Shown piece by piece: positions 1 to 11,800 of a DNA stretch of 64,000 bases. The stretch covers positions 2,930,001 to 2,994,000 of the forward strand of contig OX365954.1 of the NCBI GenBank assembly GCA_947247005.1, in the 5' to 3' direction. Positions within the stretch are counted from its first letter, which is position 1; every line of letters begins with the position of its first letter. The notes beneath the pieces were generated by a model. The model ran no database searches and had not been told where the DNA came from. It worked only from the letters and a program-made list of their open reading frames with translations. Origin of the DNA: Spisula solida (lineage: Eukaryota > Mollusca > Bivalvia > Venerida > Mactridae). The position numbers were made by a program, and so were the translations under genes.

Positions 1-395
1 TAGGTCAAAGGTCAAATGAGTGCATTTTTTATATATCTCACTAAACATATCATTATATCTCTTATCAGTTTTCGGTCAAAATTTATACAAATGGTATCAA
101 AATGAAGCTAATGCACTGGGCTATCAATAAAAATAACTTTTTACAAATTTATGCATTTGTATACTCATGAATATTGATAAGAACACCTAAAATAAGCAAT
201 ATTTTTTATAAAAATTCGATGTGTATAAACAATATATTTGTTATAATGTCGTCATTGTTGCTATTTGAAAGCCTAAAAGATTCTAATTTAATGGTGAGAT
301 ACTAATCTACTGATATGTTAACTGGTCACTTACCTTCTCATTAATTTAAGGGCACATGTTTGCTTAAAGTGGGTGGGGGTAAAATGACACATGAA
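1..395 (+). repeat. Dispersed repeat, copy A (edge-truncated)
   Basis: This segment shares several colinear words with a second copy on the opposite strand at about 8500-8765: the AGGTCAAAGGTCAA start, GGTATCAAAATGAAGCTAATG-like text, and a GTGGGTGGGGGTAAA block. The spacing differs, so the two copies have suffered indels. The left end is cut by the window. No coding capacity is evident here. Family unknown; it is a dispersed element judged only from these two copies. Confidence 0.55.
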
Positions 396-1290
396 CTTAA
401 ACTAACACAATACCGTCTAAAGTATTATGAATAAGTAATATAATTATGTTTGCATTGGTTTATTGAATGGGTTTACAAATAACAACTATTATATTGGTTT
501 CGGAATTGACCAATTCATTTAAAATATGTCAACATTCGTTTAAGGAGGAATGAGCTACCTACACATAGGCCTACACGTGCACTTCAAATAGTAGTTTCGA
601 GTTTAGTGTGATAAATAGGAACAAACATAAAATTAGGTTCAAATTATGCTATATGAATATAAAAAGATGATGATAATCATAATGATATTGCAAATTGTTC
701 ATTATACACTGTTACTTGTTCCTTTGAAAGAGCTGGGGAATGGTTCATTTTAAAGCATGAATACTGTTACATAATATTATATTTCCATACAAAATTAGAT
801 TTTTATTTTCATTCATGTCTTGTTTAAATTAGAATGAATATAGAGTTGACACATGCTTTCATGTAATAACATCTACAGAGTACCGATAAACGACAGGTAC
901 CAATGCCCGTTCGTGGGAGCTTTGATAATTAAACACAATGTGCATATACCACCTTAAGTGCTAAAGACAATAACGTTCTTGGCAATTTTAAACTACGAAT
1001 TTATATAGAAAACGCCACAAATCATTCATGAAATAATAGTGTATATATGTACAAATAAGACAAGTTACAATGTCGCTGTTTAGTTTGAGATTGATTATGA
1101 ACATTTGCTGTGGATATATTTGCACGTGAATTTACAAACATCTTCTCAGTTCGATGCAAGCAGTATGAAGAATTAGTAGATGACGTCCCTGATTTCTGTA
1201 TTCATTACGGATGCATCGGCTCGTATCCGTATACAAGTACCTGGTTGGTAGTTTGCTCTTGCGGCGTGCAGTTCGAGCGCATCACTTCAC
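396..1290. other. AT-rich intergenic DNA, nothing recognised
   Basis: I see no splice-bounded open frame, RNA gene, or repeat with a second copy in the window. Short ORFs here are at chance length. Confidence 0.5.
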
Positions 1291-1297
1291 ATCACTG

Positions 1298-1560
1298 GGG
1301 GAGCAGTGGCATAGAGGAAGGGCGCGCACTTCGGGTCGAAAGGTCCCGGGTTCAATCCCCGTCTGGACCACTGCTCAATTTCTCTGAGCAAGAATAACCA
1401 ACATGCTCCACTCAACCAAGATGTGAATTGGTGCCTATGAGGGCGATGTCTGTACACGATCGATAGTTCTGGGCGCCGCAGATAGGTTTTGGCTGCACAC
1501 GCATCAAGAGAGAAATAGTCTCCCCAGGGAAACTCGAACGCAAGATTCCTTAGGTAGCCC
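1298..1560 (+). repeat. tRNA-derived SINE
   Basis: The head looks like a degenerate tRNA with internal pol III promoter boxes: an A-box-like GTGGCATAGAGGAAG at about 1305 and a B box GGTTCAATCCC at about 1349. The flanks do not pair as an acceptor stem, so this is not a functional tRNA gene. A short unrelated body follows (about 1376-1560). The right boundary is approximate. Confidence 0.6.
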
Positions 1561-1899
1561 AAATGACCAGCGAAGTTAAAATGTCAAAGGGTGGCTGAAC
1601 AGCTGAACTGCTGAAAGCATCCCTCGAATATTAGTAAATTAACTTCCTTTTTAATATTTTGGCGGAAGCATTTCAAGTCTTGTTTTATAGAGCTTTAACA
1701 AACAGTGGTCACCAACAAGCTTGTACAACTGTCTGTCTCATCTGAATGTACGTCTCTTCTAATATCCAACAGCAGGTCATATCTTTTCTAGCAGAAATAT
1801 GGTTTCACATCCCGCCAAAGAGAGGAACCCCACAATGATACGGTGGTCGTTTGGAGGCATGTTCTGAAAATTATATGTACATCGGGAGTATCTCATCGA

Positions 1900-2570
1900 G
1901 GCAGTGGGACAGGCGTATAATTTCAGGACCACATCGGGAGTCATCCGATGTCTACCGATACCCCACCCCAATTCCTCACGATGACCCAAAATGTCTCATG
2001 ACTTACCCGAAGTTTCCCTTCAGAACTACAATCCCGAGACCGCGAGTGTGTCCCAAAAATATCACTGCCTAGCGTATAGGTATCCATGGTTACTGGTATT
2101 CCCGAGTATCTGGTGCGCTTCTGGGATGCCTTCCCGGGATATTCCCGAGATGACAGCGCGAATGCATCGGGTAAAAATATGCATGCATTGAAATTTCCTG
2201 ACGTATTTACATGTACCCGCGTTATTGCAAGATGTCTCAAGAGTCCCCAAAACGTTCACGGAAGCTTACCCGAGACACCTGATACCTCCCCTGAGATACA
2301 TGGGATCCTAGACGCCTTCTAAGCTCTTAAATCCATCGGGAGTACATCCCCGAGGAAGAAGAATTGACGCATAAAGTCTGGAGCACATTGATAGTTTTTG
2401 CAATGCATCCCGATACTCCTTGATTACCATGATTCCTCCTGATGTCACAACTTGTCTGATGACCTCCCCGATACTTCCCTTAGACCACGAGCAACCTATT
2501 GACGACGCCTCCCGAATCCCCATCGAGACTTCATCCCCTAGACAAAGACATACGAAATGGGACATGTATA
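1900..2570. repeat. Degenerate CCCGA-rich repeat tract
   Basis: The words CCCGAGA, TCCCGATA, CATCCCG and CCCCGAG recur at irregular 20-50 bp spacing in a stretch visibly more GC-rich than its surroundings. Several overlapping short ORFs exist on both strands in different frames, which is what a decayed short-unit repeat produces. I see no conserved domain. Confidence 0.4.
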
Positions 2571-3284
2571 AGCTTCAATCGTCTCAATTGATACCTCGTG
2601 GCACTAAGAGACCAAGAACAAGACTGAAAACCGCAATGCGAAGAACAGTAGAGGCCGAACCTGAGCAAAAAAGGAATCAATGAAGAGAACTGAATGAGGA
2701 GTAATTAATGCATCCTTCGCTTGAAGCACCCAAAGCATGAAAATGACCCTCGCATCTTTTGATGACAGTTGGCATACTTCGCGTCGTTTCGTTGTCTTCT
2801 GTACATTGTGGTAGCTTTCTCTTACAACAAGCTCGTTCTTTCTTAGCAACGTCTCTGACCTTGTTCGCAAACTAAAGGAAAGTAACTCAGCGAGTATCGA
2901 CTTTGGGTTTACTCATTAGCAAGATGTAATCGTTTGATTGTGGCATGTGCATACTAGTATCAGGACCAGATATAATTCGACGCATCGGTCGACTTTTTCT
3001 ACCTCGTTTGTTTCCAAGTTGTGTAGTCTTTATTGATGAGCTTATGATTTGTAAAGTCACAATAGAATCGTTTAAAAAGGTAATTACTCATATGTGAATT
3101 CAATACCGTCCTAATCATCATTACTTACTACACAATGCTACTGAATAAAATATCAACAAAGTGTATTAACTAAGGCTTTATAAACATTATGAAAGTACGG
3201 ACAAGTCAGGGTTCGAAAGAAACTGCAATTGGCTAAGAACAACGTTTTCTTGTTCTCCAATACGACTCTATACATAACATAACA

Positions 3285-5217
3285 TAACTTTATTTGGCAT
3301 GATACATATCATATACATATATAGGCAGAGCAAATATAATAATACATGTAATGAAAAGAATGCATATTAATAAAACCAGAGTTATATAAACAGTTTGTAT
3401 GTGTCAGTGTGGGTATAAAGTGACATTATCAATTTCGATTAAGGGAAGCATAGTAAATATATTTAGCAATTTGCAAAAGTGTACAGGTTGAGGTTGTGGA
3501 CATGAGACATGTAAATTTTTTTATGGTTGGCCAGCTAGAGAAATACGTTTTGAAATATTTGGTTCTTAGATTCCTTTGTTTTGGACAAATTAATAAAAAA
3601 TGGTATTCACTTTCAACGACCCCCATGTTGCATTGTAAACAAGTTCTATTTTGACGTTCTATATTAAAGTATCTGCCAGTTTCTATAGCTAGATCGTGAC
3701 ATAATAATCTAAATTTTGTTAGAGCGATTCTGTACTTCTTTTGTTTTATGCAAGATTGGTATTTTTCAATATCAAATAGACTATATGATGTCAGTTTACT
3801 AGAATTATTAATACTTGTATACCATGTTTGTTTGTAAATGTCCAATATACGTTGTTTAATACAAAAGTAATTTATGTCAATTACATATTGATTATTCCAA
3901 ATATCAAGCATGCCTATATTACTAAGTAATGTTTTAATTTGGGAAGCCCAGTTCATACCATTGTAACTTTGGCCATTATCTGCATCGTTTGCTAAAACTT
4001 TGTATATTTTAGTTAATAGAGTATTATTTGATTTCAGGAGTTTTGTCCAAAATCTAATTATGATTAATTGTCTATAAACTTTTAACGGTATACGACCAAG
4101 TTCTCCATATAACCCATCTAGGTTTTGTAGATTTCTTTACCGAGAGGATGTTTCTTAAAAATTTACAATGAACAAGTTCAATATCTTTACAATCATGGTG
4201 TCCCCAAACAGCAGCGTTATAATTAAGGATTGTACCAACCATGCTATCAAACAGACGACATTTATCATTTGGTAGCAGTTCAAGTTGGTTACATACTATA
4301 CTATACGAAGATTATGTAGCGCAAATGCTGAATGTTGAGTTAGTCTTTTTTGTGTTCTGTTCCAGGAACCGTTTTTAAAGAAATATATTCCAAGATACTT
4401 AAAGGATAAGACTGTTTCTAATGGTGTATTGTATATGTTAAATACTTGATCAGTACTTCTACCTCGTTCAAAAATCACTGTCTTTGTTTTATTTGTATTG
4501 ATTTTCAGTCCCCATGCGTTACAATATAATTCGAGAACATTCAACATAGACTGTAGTGCTAATGGACTCTGGGCAAATAGTACAGCATCGTCCGCGAACA
4601 TGAGTAAAACTATTCTAATTTCATCAACGGAGAAAATTCCTTCCACGTCTGAATTTATGTTATTTAGTATATCGTTAACGAAGAATAGAAACATTAGACT
4701 CGAACTTGGGTCTCCTTGTTTTACCCCAATATTTGAAGGAAAATATTCAGACCGTTGGCTTTTGTATTGAACGCAAGATTTAACTGTACTATACATTGCT
4801 TGGAGTGCTCTTACAATCTTAGAACTTACATGTTGGCTGAGAAGTTTTTGCCAAAGATAGATTTGATCTATTTTGTCGAAACATTTTTCGTAATCTATGA
4901 AGGCACAGTAGAGCCTCTTTTTTTAATTGAGTGTTTTGGAAATTATTGAATGTCGAATGAAAATGCAGTCTGTCGTAGGTTTACCTTTTTGGAATCCAAA
5001 TTGGTTATTTATTATTTTTTCGTTATCAATTGACTATTGTGTTATCCTATTCAACAACACCTGTGAATAAATTTTTGCAATAATGTTGATAAGCGTTATT
5101 CCTCTATAATTTGAAGGGTTTTCAATATCGCCATTTTTAAATATTAGCAACTAAAAGAACATACGTTTACCCGGTGGTTTGTTAACAAATACCAACTTAT
5201 TAATTAAGAGGTTAATA
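3285..5217 (-). mobile_element. Non-LTR retrotransposon (LINE) relic: RT and C-terminus
   Basis: Read on the - strand from 5217 down, interrupted frames show the RT order expected of a LINE: an NYRGIT block near 5100-5117, an active-site region with GVKQGDP (about 4705-4730), FADD at 4583-4597, then a C-terminal CX2C...H...C zinc-knuckle block near 3585-3640. The 3' end (about 3285-3310) reads GCCAAATAAAG followed by short TTATG repeats, a typical LINE tail. Frameshifts and stops make it non-functional. The C-terminal block resembles that of the + strand LINE at 26.2-27.9 kb, so both belong to one clade, which I cannot name with certainty. The 5' part was cut off or displaced by the pogo-like insertion at 5220. 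Confidence 0.8.
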
Positions 5218-5219
5218 TA

Positions 5220-7824
5220 CAGTATAACTTCGATGCCTCGAACAGTATTTGCGTCGAACATCCTAGATGCCTCGAACTGGTTCTTCGGTCCCGCAAAATC
5301 CCTTCTTTAATCACATATAGTATGCTCACTCGTCTTAAACATGTCTTTATTGTGTCTATGTAGCATTTTTTGGCATTTTTGAATGAGTAATTACGTGATA
5401 AATAGTTATATAAATATGGTAAAAATGAAATAATTAGGAGTCATTTATTCAATGTCTCCATTGACGAGTGATTCACAATACTATCGGACGCCTAGCAATC
5501 AGCTAGATGACTGGCGAAAAATTAAATAATTATATTCATTATATAATCTATTTACTATTGTAAAATTCTATTCACCGTACAATAAAGGTTCGGTATTTTT
5601 AAATCGGCAAAAACCTTCTCAAAGTTGAGTGTGTCTAACATGTTTTGTATATTTTAAAAATCTTTGCGATATAATTAAGGCAATAAATCATATGCTGTAA
5701 TTTCAAGATCGTATATCCTATTACAGTGAAATATCAGTATTGACAGACACTGTTAACAAAATCTTAAAGAGTAGTGTAGGGACCGTCATTAAAAAATATT
5801 GACTTGAAAATTATTTAGATCATACATGTCTTATTTAAAAGAATTCCTAACAACCTTATAAAACAATGTATTAACAACAATCTCTTAGCTATATGTATGT
5901 AAATAATCCTTACAAATTAATAATATGTGTGTATATAGATGCATTTTTAGTATGTACTATTGCTGTGAATTTTTATTAGTCTAATATAAGTCTGTACTAG
6001 AATGGTCACATAATAATGTTTCTGTGATATATAATGTGACTGAAATAAAGAACAAATGAAATATAGTAAAACAATAGATGACTCGAACACTATCTAGGTC
6101 GAACACAAGTTTTCGCACCTTTCATTGACTCTTGAAATACGTTGCTCGAATGCGGGTAGTCACCGACATGTGTATTAAGGTTACAAGTTGTTATATTTAC
6201 TGTAATTAACAATTGTTTGTGTACGACTGCATTGTAAAACCAATACAATACAAGACAACATTTATTTCGTCAAGATTACATGAGTAACAACAGACATATA
6301 TGGGTAAGCGTAGTAATATACATAGTACAATATTAAATATATTTCATAGCAACTTATTTGTAGTTCAGTATAACAGAAGTTTAACTTTTCTTCGCGCTGT
6401 ATATTGTTTACTGCGATAATGTCAAGCTCCAATTTAACGGAGGCTACAAGGTCGAGAACAATATTATGTAAAAACACACCCCTTGTCTTATCGCCATGGG
6501 GGTTTAATGCTTATATGGGGTATGTTATTAATACCTTCGGATTGTTGGTTAGGAAAATTCAGTTTACATGATACTAATGAGTGTCCATCAGAAAATAAGT
6601 GGTCAAGTTCGGTAATCTCAAAGTCAGAGATTAGTTTCAAAACTGACAATGAACAAATAATGTAATCTATAACGGATAAATTTTTAAATGTAAAATTTCC
6701 TATTGTCTTATCTGACCCAACTCTACAGTTTAAGATACATAAATTATTATTTTTTACAGATATTGAGGAGAGAATTACCAATCGTATTACTTTTATGATC
6801 CAGCGATGTGCGTTTAACATTTATGTTTTGATTCGTATTACTTAGAATCTGGAGTTGTGTATAAGCATCCTCATGTGGGTCATCAAAATCAATCAAATTA
6901 TTTAATGATATGTCTGGTATAATAAAATCATCATGATTGGACGTATGTCCATTGGTATCACCTGCAAAAAGTACATAGTCATACTCGTTACAAATAGAGT
7001 TTATCTCGTTTTCTAGTACAGAAAGCTCTTCAAGGTTAAAGAAACGTGATGACCCTGGGGGTATATATACAGTACCAATTACTATATCATTATCTGGGAA
7101 AAGATAACAATTCTTAATTTTCATCCACATTATGTAATCACATTCATTTGTAATAAGTCATCATTTTCCATGTCACTTGTTTCATTTAGTAATTGAGTAA
7201 ACGATACCTCTTCTTGTTTGTCCATTTTATATCAATATTCCGACAAAAATCACTTTATGTATCCAAATTTATTTATTTTGTGTCCAGGTCGATTGACACA
7301 TGTACTACACATATCACTACGCAAGCCCACCCAGTTTTTAAAAGACTTAACTTTATATAAACCTATTAAATAGTTAATGAATTTCCATTTATTTATAGGT
7401 AGTCGAACTTGACCTCGGTCATAAGAATATTCCGTGCGCTCCTTAACATAAATACACTATACATATATAACAAGAAACCTTAGTAAGATTTGTCAATAAT
7501 CATATAAATATTTCCGAGTATTCTTTGGATTTTTGAACATTCGAAGAGTTTGCCGAAGATAATAAATCAGACTCCATGTCAATTTTGTCAAACTATTATA
7601 TTTTGTTATTATAATGAATACTGTTACAAAAATGATACACATGCAATAGTTATGTAAATCAATTATGCAATACACACACACACGATTTGTACGGTTTAAC
7701 ATACTGGCATCAGTTCGAACTTATACACATGATACATATACTTGAGTACCATAGATGCCTCGAACAGGTAGACTCGAACTATTTTCCCGGTCCGAAGGTA
7801 GTTCGAGGCATCGAAGTTCTACTG
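5220..7824. mobile_element. Pogo/Tigger-like DNA transposon remnant, nested
   Basis: The ends are 24-bp inverted repeats that match at 23 positions by eye: CAGTATAACTTCGATGCCTC at 5220 and the complement of a block ending at 7824. Both are flanked by TA (5218-5219 and 7825-7826), as expected for Tc1/mariner-pogo insertions. Subterminal CCTCGAAC/GTCGAAC words repeat inside both ends, and again in direct orientation at about 6075-6150. I see no transposase ORF. The interior carries a LINE endonuclease fragment, so the element is non-autonomous and composite. Confidence 0.7.
6235..7226 (-). mobile_element. LINE fragment with AP-endonuclease-like region
   Basis: On the - strand, 7130-6747 encodes an endonuclease-like stretch with the block VIGTVYIPPGSSRF followed by FAGDTNGH, and 6820-6488 continues with an IDYIICS block typical of the end of LINE endonuclease domains. 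A frameshift separates it from a short upstream ORF starting near 7225. A 3'-tail-like AAATAAATGTTGTCTTGTA lies on the - strand at about 6240-6265, so the copy appears internally deleted: endonuclease joined to tail, with no RT. It lies wholly inside the pogo-like element. Confidence 0.6.
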
Positions 7825-7826
7825 TA

Positions 7827-8499
7827 CCAGGCGACATTTTACGTTGACGACACTATATGTTTTCTTTGATTGGAATTGGTATAATTTGTATAGAGCAGAG
7901 AATTTGACATGATCCTGACCTTTATACATGAATATATTACAAGCTACTTGCGTTGAATATATAAATTTCCGCGAGCAAATCTTGCATTATCGGTTCTTTA
8001 GATTTGTGTTGGCATTACACATCGAGCGTCTTTGTGATATTCCCCGCTTATGAAATCATACGGCCGGGATTATTAATATAGACAATATATCAGCTGTTAA
8101 ATTATGCTAATTGAAGGTCGAGAGTCGTATCAAATTCTCTGGATTATAATAACGGTAGAAACTAGTGGTTTGCCGATGATTATAAGAATAAATAATACAG
8201 TTCTAAACGACATGTACAAACATATATTGTGTAATGAGACATATGTATTGCATTTTGTATAATTATTAGAAGACACTGCTTGTTTATCACTCAGATACAG
8301 ATCCTTATTTGTACGCTTTTTGTCATACATGTACAATAGATTATCAATATTCATAAATATGCAAATGAGTTAATTAGCATAATATTTAAGTAAGTCAAAA
8401 TCAAATTCCACAAATAAATCATATTTGGATATAAGGAACATGTTTAATGAGTGTTTAATGTTGATTCTGACTGTATTGAGATTTTTACGTTCTGGATTC
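7827..8499. other. Intergenic, nothing recognised
   Basis: AT-rich DNA with only chance-length ORFs. I see no repeat partner elsewhere in the window. Confidence 0.4.
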
Positions 8500-8765
8500 A
8501 ATTTACCCCCACCCACCTTTGGCGGTTATTCTCGGTGGAATTAAATTATATTTATCCAAAAATATACATTTAACGAAAGCTCTATGTCTTCTCATGATTT
8601 TGGTACATTTTGGATCTTTAAATAATAGAAATAAGGAAATGAAGGACCAATTCATTAGCTTCATTTTGATACCATTCTGACCATTATACCTGTAGAATTG
8701 ACCAATATATGGTGCACTTTTAAGTTGATGCATGCTATATGCACTTAATTGACCTTTGACCTCTT
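8500..8765 (-). repeat. Dispersed repeat, copy B
   Basis: This is the reverse-strand partner of the window-start repeat, with the same GGTCAAAGGTCAA, GGTATCAAAATGAAGCTAATG-like and GTGGGTGGGGGTAAA blocks in order. It contains a 109-codon open frame (8832-8503, -) with no recognised domain. The matching region of copy A does not keep it open, so I do not call it a gene. Confidence 0.55.
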
Positions 8766-9689
8766 TTATGACCTTCACAGATGGTTTTGCGCGTGGCATC
8801 CACCCAAACCATAGACAACTGGTATTGGGCAATTCAAATATGGTATTGAAACACTTCTACTAAAAAATGCCATGGACCATGAAAAATAAGCGACTTTTGT
8901 GCTGATGGACTCCCAACTAATTGATATATTTATAATAGCGAATTTTCTGGCGCGAAGCGCCCGAAAAAATTTCGCATTAAGTCAACGGGTCACGTGGTTT
9001 GGTCAGGGTTTGAATTCACTAATGGATCTGAAAATTTGTGTTATAGTTTCGCAGTTACAGAAAGATAATGAAAAATGGCCGCCAATAGAATAACAAAAGT
9101 TCCCTAAAATGGGTTATTCTGTAGCTCATAAATTTTCTTTATATTTTTAATGATGTTTAAAAATATTCCAAAAACTCGAGTAGGCCTATCTAGAACACAT
9201 TTTAAAATAAGGGAGATAAATGCTCAGTTGCTTGGAAGAGAAAACACTGGACGTGACAGCCTGCCAGTTACTGATCAACTGATTACACCATGAAAGTACT
9301 TGTTTTAAACAAGGAAAGTCGTATTTTTATAGACATAATCAACGTAGTTATACAGAACAGTAAACTTAAAATGAAAGCAGGTTCGTAATCGTACTGTATC
9401 GTCCTTCGTTACTTCGTACCCAAAATGTCACAAATTTTCTACTGACTGTACATTTCTGAATCATACATGTATGATCAGCAATCATTCTGTACTGGATGAT
9501 CATGTTACTTTTTCTGGCGTTTTTGAATCGTACAGTACATGTGGAGTCGGACCAGAAAGTAATGACATTTCATAATAAGTTGAATTGGGATTTTAATAAC
9601 TTCTAGGTTAAATCAACTTGCCTAGTGTAAATGATATAGCTAAGCTGTTCTTTAATAGTTAATTAAGATATAAAATAGGCTGTGCCTTA

Positions 9690-9865
9690 GTTCATATTAT
9701 TATGATATTGAGGAACGTCATATGGGCCAAATTGGCATTATACTGTTTTCTATTATATACTAATGTTCTTGTTCGACTGTTCATTGTTGAGAATCTTATG
9801 GAAGATTGCCTTTTATATTGTCAAATGAGTTTCCTCGTAAAATAAAGTATTTATTATTATTATAA
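9690..9865 (+). repeat. Dispersed ~170-bp repeat with AATAAA and TTA tail
   Basis: This copy is homologous to the pieces at 15279-15365 and 17924-18020, which are split by an inserted element. It ends CCTCGTAAAATAAAGT followed by a short TTATTA run, like a LINE or SINE 3' end. It serves as the empty-site reference for the 15366-17923 insertion. Confidence 0.7.
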
Positions 9866-9934
9866 TAGCAGTTAACTTACATTTAAAGTCATTATATATT
9901 CTTACAATGTGCCATTAAACCTGATTTGTGTATA

Positions 9935-10260
9935 CATACGAGGGTCATTCAATATTTAATGTAAGCTAACACATAACTTTTTATATACAATATTAATCAT
10001 TCAAAAATGGACATAATCATTCAAATCGACATTCTATGTGATCAATGGCCGGCTTCCATCATTTCGACCGACCTTCTATTTGCGTTGTTAGGCAACTTCT
10101 CACATACACTCTTAACCGCATGGCCGCGGCCTATTCATCGTTATGTAAATCAGGATTGCGAATCTCCAGGTAACAATCGTCTCATTTCTGGTTGGTATGA
10201 ACGCATATGCGTCTCATCTTTAGTTAAAATTATGGATAGAACGTTTTGCCTTTCCACAAT
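9935..10260 (-). pseudogene. Mariner-like transposase relic
   Basis: On the - strand at about 10235-10180 the translation reads LTKDETHMRSYQPEMRR. This resembles the catalytic DET region of mariner transposases (TGDET followed by a basic-aromatic stretch and PETKRQ). Stop codons interrupt the rest. At 9940 the + strand has ACGAGGGTCATTCAATA, which resembles a mariner inverted-repeat end. The other end is not visible, so the copy is truncated. The call rests on one motif plus one terminus. Confidence 0.5.
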
Positions 10261-10619
10261 AAAGCGCTAAAGCAAACCGGTAACGTGCTTGACGCGACGT
10301 TCTGCCCGTTCTGACGTCAACAATGTTGGCAATCACCGAGCGCAATACTTGCACATGGTAAACCAGTTCCGCAAAATCAGATGAACTGAGTCAAAACTAC
10401 TCCCCATTTCCTGGCTGTTCTTTTCGCGTGTGGATATCCTGTCTGCTTTTAAAAATTATCTCATGTTTTGCTGTTTAGCATTGGCCGTAGCATAGATAAA
10501 ATGCCCTTCACACTGGTATTCTTTGATTGCAATTCTTATTTTCATTTGATTGTCTCACCACTTCGGAATATGGAAGAGGACAATTTAACACCAGCCTCTG
10601 GTAAGGGAATAATAAATTA

Positions 10620-11080
10620 AACATTAAACAGACACAAAGCATAATGCCCAACTGAACAAGCAATGATCAGCCCAAGTCCAAGCTGTCGAAAAGTACCGTA
10701 AAACGAATTATTAGTTTCAGCAACCAAAAGACCAGTTTCCACAGCAAAACGACTATAATAGTTTTAGCTGTCCGAAATCCTAAAACGAAGAAGTGCCCAA
10801 CACACTACCGACCAAGAAAATTAATCAGCCCTAGTCCCAGCTGTTAAAAAGCTGAATGGAAAAATTTCAGCAAACAAATGGCGGAAAGCCTACGCTGAAT
10901 GACCTAGTTACAACAGTAAAACTGCTGAAATACATAGTTTTAGCAGCATTTAGCCCTAACGTTAAGTAACAGTATTAAGACGTTGAAAGGCATAGTTTCA
11001 GCTGAATGACCTAGTTTCAGCAATAAAAAAGCTGAAAGCTAGTTTCAATACGTAAAATGTCCCAGCTGAATACCTCAACC
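10620..11080. repeat. Degenerate AGCTGAAA/TTTCAGC repeat region
   Basis: The words CCCAGCTG, AGCTGAA, AGTTTCAGC and AGTTTTAGC recur about every 35-60 bp with no fixed period. It looks like an old, decayed tandem array. No coding signal. Confidence 0.4.
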
Positions 11081-11574
11081 AAAACATGTCGAGATATACC
11101 TAAGTGAACAACCCCGCCACATGACCAAGACTTTTCCGCGACAGATTCCATCTCAACCCGACGTTTAAGTGGTTTCGGTCAAGGAATTTCGAATGATATT
11201 AATTTTGGTCATAGCCAAATTCATTTTATTTAAGACGATGAAACATTTTCTGGGTAAATCATAATCCTTTAAAATAAATTAAAGCTGAGTGGTGAGTCAA
11301 TTCACATGACCAGTTCCGACTTTCATGAAAATAGGATCGTAACGGATCTTAGAAGCGCCTTGAGATGCAGATTTCAAATACGCATGAGTGTTATAAGGAA
11401 GTTAGTAGCACGTGCTCTAATTTTAAGCCAGTGATTTGTATTGTCATTATTCTGTCACTGGTCAGTGGTTACTAACTTTCTTGTCCTATAAGGTTGTCTG
11501 TGGGGATGGGTGTACTGAAATTTGAACTACCTATATGTTGGCTCATCACAAAAAGAATGCTCAATTCCAAAACA

Positions 11575-11800
11575 ATTACAGTTTACAGTTTATTTATAAA
11601 TATGATTAGGCCACCGGCACATACACAACATATATAACATACATATATACCAAATGTAGTGGTTAGTGTGGTATTGACAATTCATATACATTTTTATAGC
11701 AATAGCATGAGATCAATACATGTTATTTATACCTTGGTAATATACAATTATATAGAGAGAGAGAGAGAGACCCTTTGAATTTAGCGATTATAGTGCGTGC
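11575..11800 (-). mobile_element. LINE 3'-end fragment
   Basis: On the - strand this reads a GCCGGTGGCC block followed by a TTTATAAATAAACTGTAAACTG-like tail. It corresponds to the 3' end of the LINE at 26.2-27.9 kb (GGCCGGTGGCCGCC, then AAATAAAA). A short GA microsatellite lies at 11753-11770. Only the 3' untranslated end is present. Confidence 0.5.

Noticed and set aside
10007..10270. 87-codon + strand ORF
   Set aside because: Antisense to a mariner transposase relic (DET motif on the - strand).
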